Assembly (NCBI GenBank): GCA_965261105.1
Contig: CBDHCM010000006.1
Location: forward strand, 3,038,001 to 3,102,000
Source: Aldehydirespirator sp965261105
GTDB lineage: Bacteria > Actinomycetota > Acidimicrobiia > Acidimicrobiales > Aldehydirespiratoraceae
Direction of reading: 5' to 3'
DNA: 64,000 nt
The translations under genes and the position numbers were made by a program. This document shows positions 60,006-64,000 of the stretch, one piece after another (position 1 is the first letter of the stretch; each line of letters begins with the position of its first letter). A model generated the notes under the pieces. It saw only the letters and a list, made by a program, of their open reading frames with translations. It was not told the origin of the DNA and did no database searches.

Positions 60006-61733
60006 ATGGCGGATGCTGCCGAGGGCCTGGAACTCGGCCCGAGGACTATCGATGTGCTCGCCGCCTTCGACGGCAGGCTGAGTGCCGTCGCCTCGGCCGT
60101 GGCGCGGGGAGAGTATGTCTTTTGGTTGGGTTCGGGCCTTTCTCGCTCGGTCGTACCCGATGTCAGCGAGTTGCTGAGGAAGCTGTTGTCGTTTCTGCAG
60201 CAGCAGATTGTTCCCTCCAACGATGCCTGCCGATTCAGAAGAGCGTTGAACGACATTCTTGACATCTCAAGCATTCCGCAGGGGATGCGCGACGACATCG
60301 ACTTGACGGCTGCCGTCGAATCATGGCCTGGTGTCGAAGATCTCGTGCAGCGTCTGGTCAACCAGTATTCGAAGGCGCTCGACGTAGCTGTGGAGAATGA
60401 GGAGCCAGATTTCTTGGTTTGGGAGGGAATCGACGTGGTTCACACCTACGGATCACCCGAGCTTGAGCCAGCGGCAGAGCATCTGTGCCTCGCGATCCTC
60501 ATGCTTGAAGGTGTCGTACGGTGGGCACCGTCGGCAAACTGGGATGGCCTCATTGAGAAGGCCATGGAGCGTTTGAACCGTGGGCCGGAGGATTTCTTGC
60601 ACGTCGTGGTGCGTCAGGAGGACTTCATGGAGCCCGAGGCGCATTGTGATCTCATCAAGTTCCATGGATGCGCCTTGAGGGCAGGGGAGAATCCGAGGAC
60701 CTATCGTTCGGCGCTGACCGCTCGACAGTCGCAGATCTCCGGTTGGACAACGAAGCCTGAGCACGCAGTGATGAAGGCGCACCTTGAGCACCTGGCGGCA
60801 ACCAAGGCGGCATTGGTGGTGGGCCTCTCCGCCCAAGATGCCAACCTTCACACGATCCTGCACCAGGCGCGGGAGAATCTCCCTCGAACTTGGCCGGCCG
60901 AACCACCCGCGGTGGTCTTCGCTCTAGAGAACCTTGGCCCCGATCAGAAGCATGTCCTCAGAATTACCTATGGCGACAGCTACGCGCCGAATCTCCAGAA
61001 TGTCGAGGAGGAGGCGCTGATTGGGGCGTACGCACTTCCTCTTCTCCTTGGGCTGGTCCTCAATTCGCTGGCAGACAAGCTCTGTTCACTCATTAGCTTG
61101 GTGCAGGACTGGGATGACATAGCCTTGCAGAGGCTTGAGGAGGGCGTGCGCGGCCTCCGCGATGTTGTCGCAGGCAGTGTAGGAAGCGACGCTTCGGCAT
61201 TTGTCGGTCGGCTCATCACCGCCGTCGGCATCGTGCTCTCAGCGTTCCGGACTGGATCACCGCGGGACGCGGGGGACCGCTGTTATGACTCGCTCACAAC
61301 CAAGCCGATCAGTCATGCGGTGCATGAGCAGAACATCGACACTCGAGCGCTCGGTTTTCTTGCGATAGCGGCCTCACTATTGGGTAGAGGCGTCGCTGAG
61401 GGCTTGTGGCACCTTAGTTCCGGAGACGTCAACGAGCCCGGCGAGGGAGTCTGCACTGCTGTGGGTGGGTCGGGTCTGTCTCGAGTGTTTCTCGTTCGAG
61501 ACGCGGTTGTGTTGTCTCAGCTTGAAGGGCAAGGGCATGTCAACATGTCTGATCCAAGCGTCCTGGCCATCCACGCGAAGGAAATCCCGACACGACAAGT
61601 TCGATCGCCGCAAAGTCGATATGGGCGAACCGGCAAGCAGCCCGCGAGAGAGGTCGCGATCGAAACCATCGTGAACGTGTCGGCTAACGCTGATGAATTG
61701 TTGGCTTCGTTCAGACAGCGCGCAGATCTATGA
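60006..61733 (+). CDS. SIR2-domain effector of a Lamassu-like operon
   Basis: The product is 575 residues from an ATG. The SIR2-like NAD-binding domain spans about 30-300: GEYVFWLGSGLSRSVVP (glycine-rich loop, GSG at 42-44), WAPSANWDGLIEKAM (Asn178-x-Asp position), KFHGCALRAG (catalytic-type His220), and ALVVGLSAQDANLHTIL (271-285, nucleotide-binding Ser/Asp/Asn). The remaining about 280 residues are helical and unassigned. SIR2 effectors in phage defence hydrolyse NAD+ and halt the cell. The stop overlaps the next gene by 4 nt (ATGA). Confidence 0.85.
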   Translation: MADAAEGLELGPRTIDVLAAFDGRLSAVASAVARGEYVFWLGSGLSRSVVPDVSELLRKLLSFLQQQIVPSNDACRFRRALNDILDISSIPQGMRDDIDLTAAVESWPGVEDLVQRLVNQYSKALDVAVENEEPDFLVWEGIDVVHTYGSPELEPAAEHLCLAILMLEGVVRWAPSANWDGLIEKAMERLNRGPEDFLHVVVRQEDFMEPEAHCDLIKFHGCALRAGENPRTYRSALTARQSQISGWTTKPEHAVMKAHLEHLAATKAALVVGLSAQDANLHTILHQARENLPRTWPAEPPAVVFALENLGPDQKHVLRITYGDSYAPNLQNVEEEALIGAYALPLLLGLVLNSLADKLCSLISLVQDWDDIALQRLEEGVRGLRDVVAGSVGSDASAFVGRLITAVGIVLSAFRTGSPRDAGDRCYDSLTTKPISHAVHEQNIDTRALGFLAIAASLLGRGVAEGLWHLSSGDVNEPGEGVCTAVGGSGLSRVFLVRDAVVLSQLEGQGHVNMSDPSVLAIHAKEIPTRQVRSPQSRYGRTGKQPAREVAIETIVNVSANADELLASFRQRADL

Positions 61734-62299
61734 GCAGCTCCGTCGAGGTTGTGTTGGGGGAGCTCGAGAAGGCTGGGTTCCAGAGGCTTCCGAAACCTCT
61801 TGTTGTAGCGGGAGCGTCGTTTGACTTCGACGCCGCAGTCACCGGGACTGGCGTCTCGCACGATCTCATTGTTGTAGGCGGCCAGGATGTGGACGCGCTA
61901 CGTCTCATTCAACTCCTGTCTGGCTTAAACCGTAGTCTGGACCGTCTAGCATCGCGACGTCCGGTCAGCGTCATTCTGCTCGGTGCCCGTCCCGAGACCG
62001 CAACGCTATCTGAACTTGAGAACAGCGCTCGCGTGATGCTCATCGCGAGTGAGGAACCGAGACCAGCGGAAGTACGAGATGCAATTGCCGTGCTGCTCCC
62101 TCTTCGCCAGGTTGAAACGACACGTACGACGCTTGATCCCCTTGATGAACTCGTTGAGAGCCTTGGGAAGGCCGCTACAGACGAGCACCGAGAACTGATC
62201 AAAGCGGCTCGCCTAGGGTCGGAGACGGTTCGCGGGACGCTTCAAAGCTACCTGGAAGACGCGTTAGGGCAAGAGGACAGCGAGGAGGCGCCCCAATGA
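61730..62299 (+). CDS. Small middle component of the SIR2-SMC operon (LmuC/ABC-3C-like)
   Basis: The 189-residue protein overlaps the SIR2 gene and the ATPase gene by 4 nt each (ATGA at both ends). The first part (FQRLPKPLVVAGASFDFDAA, SHDLIVVGGQDVDALRLIQL, RPVSVILLGARPETATLSEL) alternates strands and helices. The second part is helical and acidic (LDPLDELVESLGKAATDEHR ... ALGQEDSEEAPQ). No motif is recognised. Its place between effector and SMC ATPase matches the middle component of ABC-three-component and Lamassu systems, which links sensor to effector. That role is inferred. Confidence 0.7.
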   Translation: MSSSVEVVLGELEKAGFQRLPKPLVVAGASFDFDAAVTGTGVSHDLIVVGGQDVDALRLIQLLSGLNRSLDRLASRRPVSVILLGARPETATLSELENSARVMLIASEEPRPAEVRDAIAVLLPLRQVETTRTTLDPLDELVESLGKAATDEHRELIKAARLGSETVRGTLQSYLEDALGQEDSEEAPQ

Positions 62300-64000
62300 C
62301 TCCCCTCCCGCTTCGTCGAGTCCTAGCCACGAACTTCCGGCGACTCAAGGGGAGGTGGGAGATCCCCTTAGACGCCCCGATCGTGCTCATTCACGGAGCC
62401 AACGGCAGCGGGAAGACGAGTGTGCTGGCGGCCATCGAACTTGCCTTGACTAGGGAGATCCGGAGTATGCGCCGCCGCGATGCGCGCTACACCGCGCACC
62501 TTCCCCACCGCGGCTCGTTGTTCGCAACGATCGAAATCGAAGTCGCTGACGAGGACGGCCAGAGTCGACTCGCTCCTCGGATCACGGTCGGTGGCGATGA
62601 CATTGAGGGTGATGCCGCGCTGGATCTTGAGCGGGCACAGTTCTACACCGAGCGCTCATACCTTGATCAGGAATCGCTCGGCCAGCTTCTGGACCTGTAC
62701 CAATACACCGAGGGGAACCAAGAGTCGGCGCTCGCTCGATTCGTGAATGAGCTCCTCGGACTGGACCAACTCGACGCGCTGAGATCTGGTCTGCACGACG
62801 CGATGGATATTCGGCGGGTGAGGAACCTCGTAGCCTCTTACCCCGACGCGAAGCGCGAAGCCGCACATGCCGACGACCTACTCAACGAAGCATCCGACCG
62901 GCTCTCGGCTGCTAGAACTCAGATTGCTGAACTAGGTAAGCAACTCCAGGAGACCCTAACGGGACTCGGATTCAGGGCCGTTGGACCAGGCTCGGAAACT
63001 GATCTTGCGGAGATCGAGTTGCTTCTTGCGAACGAGGACGGGAGTAGAGCGAGGAGGGAGGCCGAGGAACTCGTAACGGTCCTCATCGAACTACGTGGTC
63101 GCATCCGAGGCCTTAGCTCGCGGCCAGCGGCGGAGCGACTCAACAACGCGCGAGCAACAATAGCCGCCGCCACCGCGGCGGCCGAGGCGTGGTACTCCTC
63201 CCATGAGGCCTCGATCGCGACTCTGCGAAGCGACATGGCTTCGCTGGGTATCGACACTGATAGCGGTCTCGCTGAGTCTTTAGCAGTCGAAGCAAGTGCG
63301 CTTGAGCGTCGGCTCGCCGAGCACGAGTCTGCGCGCCTGCGGATGGCGGATGCCACCCAGAATGTGGACAACTTGCGGGATCAACTGGAGGCCGTGAACA
63401 TCGATATCTCAAGGGTCGAGACGCGCACGGGCTCCTTGGCAACTGCGTTGACTGCGCTGCGAGAACAGATCTCGGGCGACCTCTGCCCTGTCTGCGACAG
63501 GGACTTCTCGGAAATCTCCGCCGGTCACTTGCTGGAGCACATCGATAAAAAGATCGACAACCTCGCTATCGAAGGTGCCGAGTTGGAAGGACTGGTCAAT
63601 AGGCGAACAGAGTTGGGGACACTCCTACTGGCCCGAGAACGGGAAGTGGCCGACCTCGACACCGTGCTGCTTGCCGACGCAGAGTTTGAGGTATTGACGG
63701 TAAGACACGAGGCTGTTGCAGCCTTGCGACAACGCCTCGATGAACTTAGTGATGTAATCGCGAGAGGAGTTGAGCTGCGCAGAGATGCTGATGATGCAGC
63801 AACAGCGCTCTCAGAGATGGAGGCCGAGGAGCGGGAACAACAGACGGTTGCGGCTGAACTGACTGACCACGCGACGGCCCTCGACGCTCCTGTCCCCGCA
63901 GTCGACGAGTCGCCTGAGGAAGTTTGGACGCGCCTCAACGAGGTTGCGACAAGAAGGTCACAGGATCTGAACCGCCGCGACCGTTCCTTGTCAAGCGCTG
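62296..64000 (+). CDS. SMC/Rad50-like ATPase (LmuB-like), truncated by the window end
   Basis: ATG at 62296 overlaps the previous stop; 568 codons are open to the last base. The N-terminus has RRVLATNFRRLKGRWEIPLD and Walker A VLIHGANGSGKTSVLAAIEL (about 30-49), then FYTERSYLDQESLGQLLDLY. From about residue 190 a long coiled coil runs outward. At 397-400 DLCPVCDRDF gives the CxxC of a Rad50-type zinc hook, and the returning coil fills the rest. The signature motif, Walker B and D-loop must lie beyond 64000. Such ATPases bind DNA ends or unusual DNA and trigger the effector in Lamassu-type defence. Confidence 0.88.
   Translation, partial: MTPLPLRRVLATNFRRLKGRWEIPLDAPIVLIHGANGSGKTSVLAAIELALTREIRSMRRRDARYTAHLPHRGSLFATIEIEVADEDGQSRLAPRITVGGDDIEGDAALDLERAQFYTERSYLDQESLGQLLDLYQYTEGNQESALARFVNELLGLDQLDALRSGLHDAMDIRRVRNLVASYPDAKREAAHADDLLNEASDRLSAARTQIAELGKQLQETLTGLGFRAVGPGSETDLAEIELLLANEDGSRARREAEELVTVLIELRGRIRGLSSRPAAERLNNARATIAAATAAAEAWYSSHEASIATLRSDMASLGIDTDSGLAESLAVEASALERRLAEHESARLRMADATQNVDNLRDQLEAVNIDISRVETRTGSLATALTALREQISGDLCPVCDRDFSEISAGHLLEHIDKKIDNLAIEGAELEGLVNRRTELGTLLLAREREVADLDTVLLADAEFEVLTVRHEAVAALRQRLDELSDVIARGVELRRDADDAATALSEMEAEEREQQTVAAELTDHATALDAPVPAVDESPEEVWTRLNEVATRRSQDLNRRDRSLSSA

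Noticed and set aside
1..64000. CRISPR arrays, tRNA and rRNA genes
   Set aside because: No regularly spaced direct repeats with unique spacers and no tRNA cloverleaf or rRNA signature were found by reading both strands; a tRNAscan/CRISPR search would be decisive.

Overview
The window is high-GC actinobacterial chromosome. Three things point to Actinomycetota, probably an Acidimicrobiia-like lineage: a single-chain Kgd-type 2-oxoglutarate enzyme, a NucS/EndoMS mismatch endonuclease, and an F420-type LLM oxidoreductase. The assignment below phylum level is inference. No rRNA, tRNA or CRISPR array was seen. Decayed transposons, broken genes and toxin-antitoxin-like modules are frequent, which suggests a genome that has taken in and degraded much mobile DNA.

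Layout. 0-13.7 kb: elaA and an MFS transporter, two nucleotidyltransferase (AbiEii/DUF6036-like) two-gene modules, IS110 wreckage, an intact IS1380 element, a metallophosphoesterase, an AAA/DUF4143 ATPase, a purK relic and a hemolysin III gene. 13.8-18.1 kb: nested insertion sequences (IS256 in an IS3 relic, then two ISL3-type elements, then an IS256 scrap). 18.1-19.4 kb: a hipB-hipA(broken)-hipB locus. 19.6-23.5 kb: thiBPQ under a TPP riboswitch, transcribed leftwards. 23.7-33.3 kb: transposase scraps, a GT2-GtrA glycosyltransferase, a secreted 30-repeat LRR protein, choline sulfatase, a frameshifted second hemolysin III copy joined to an arfB scrap, vapBC, and IS3/IS1182 relics. 33.4-43.5 kb: core genes (metallopeptidase, UvrD-type helicase, CPA2 antiporter, exonuclease III, kgd, cysQ). 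43.8-45.6 kb: a lower-GC ATPase + DUF4276 pair, a candidate defence module. 45.6-52.3 kb: an SDR gene, a five-gene leftward catabolic cluster (SDR, LLM oxidoreductase, DhnA-type aldolase, FGGY kinase, 2-hydroxyacid dehydrogenase) and nucS. 52.5-55 kb: a VanW-domain protein coupled to a PAP2 phosphatase. 55.1-64 kb: an integrase-led island with an AlpA-like regulator, an AbiEi-like antitoxin homologue and, at the right edge, a three-gene overlapping operon: SIR2 effector, small middle protein, SMC/Rad50-like ATPase.

The most interesting items are: (1) the SIR2-middle-SMC operon, which matches the Lamassu / ABC-three-component plan and whose ATPase gene runs off the window; (2) the AAA ATPase + DUF4276 pair; (3) a 50-bp unit repeated three times at the kinase-dehydrogenase junction that creates two 17-codon mini-ORFs chained by GTGA stop/start overlaps; (4) an inverted duplication of the AbiEi-like locus (5.6-7.7 kb versus 57.3-58 kb) in which one copy carries the IS1380 and the other preserves the empty CTAG target site; (5) a 65-bp near-identical direct repeat at 12.76 and 57.13 kb, and a degenerate intergenic repeat family at gene 3' ends.
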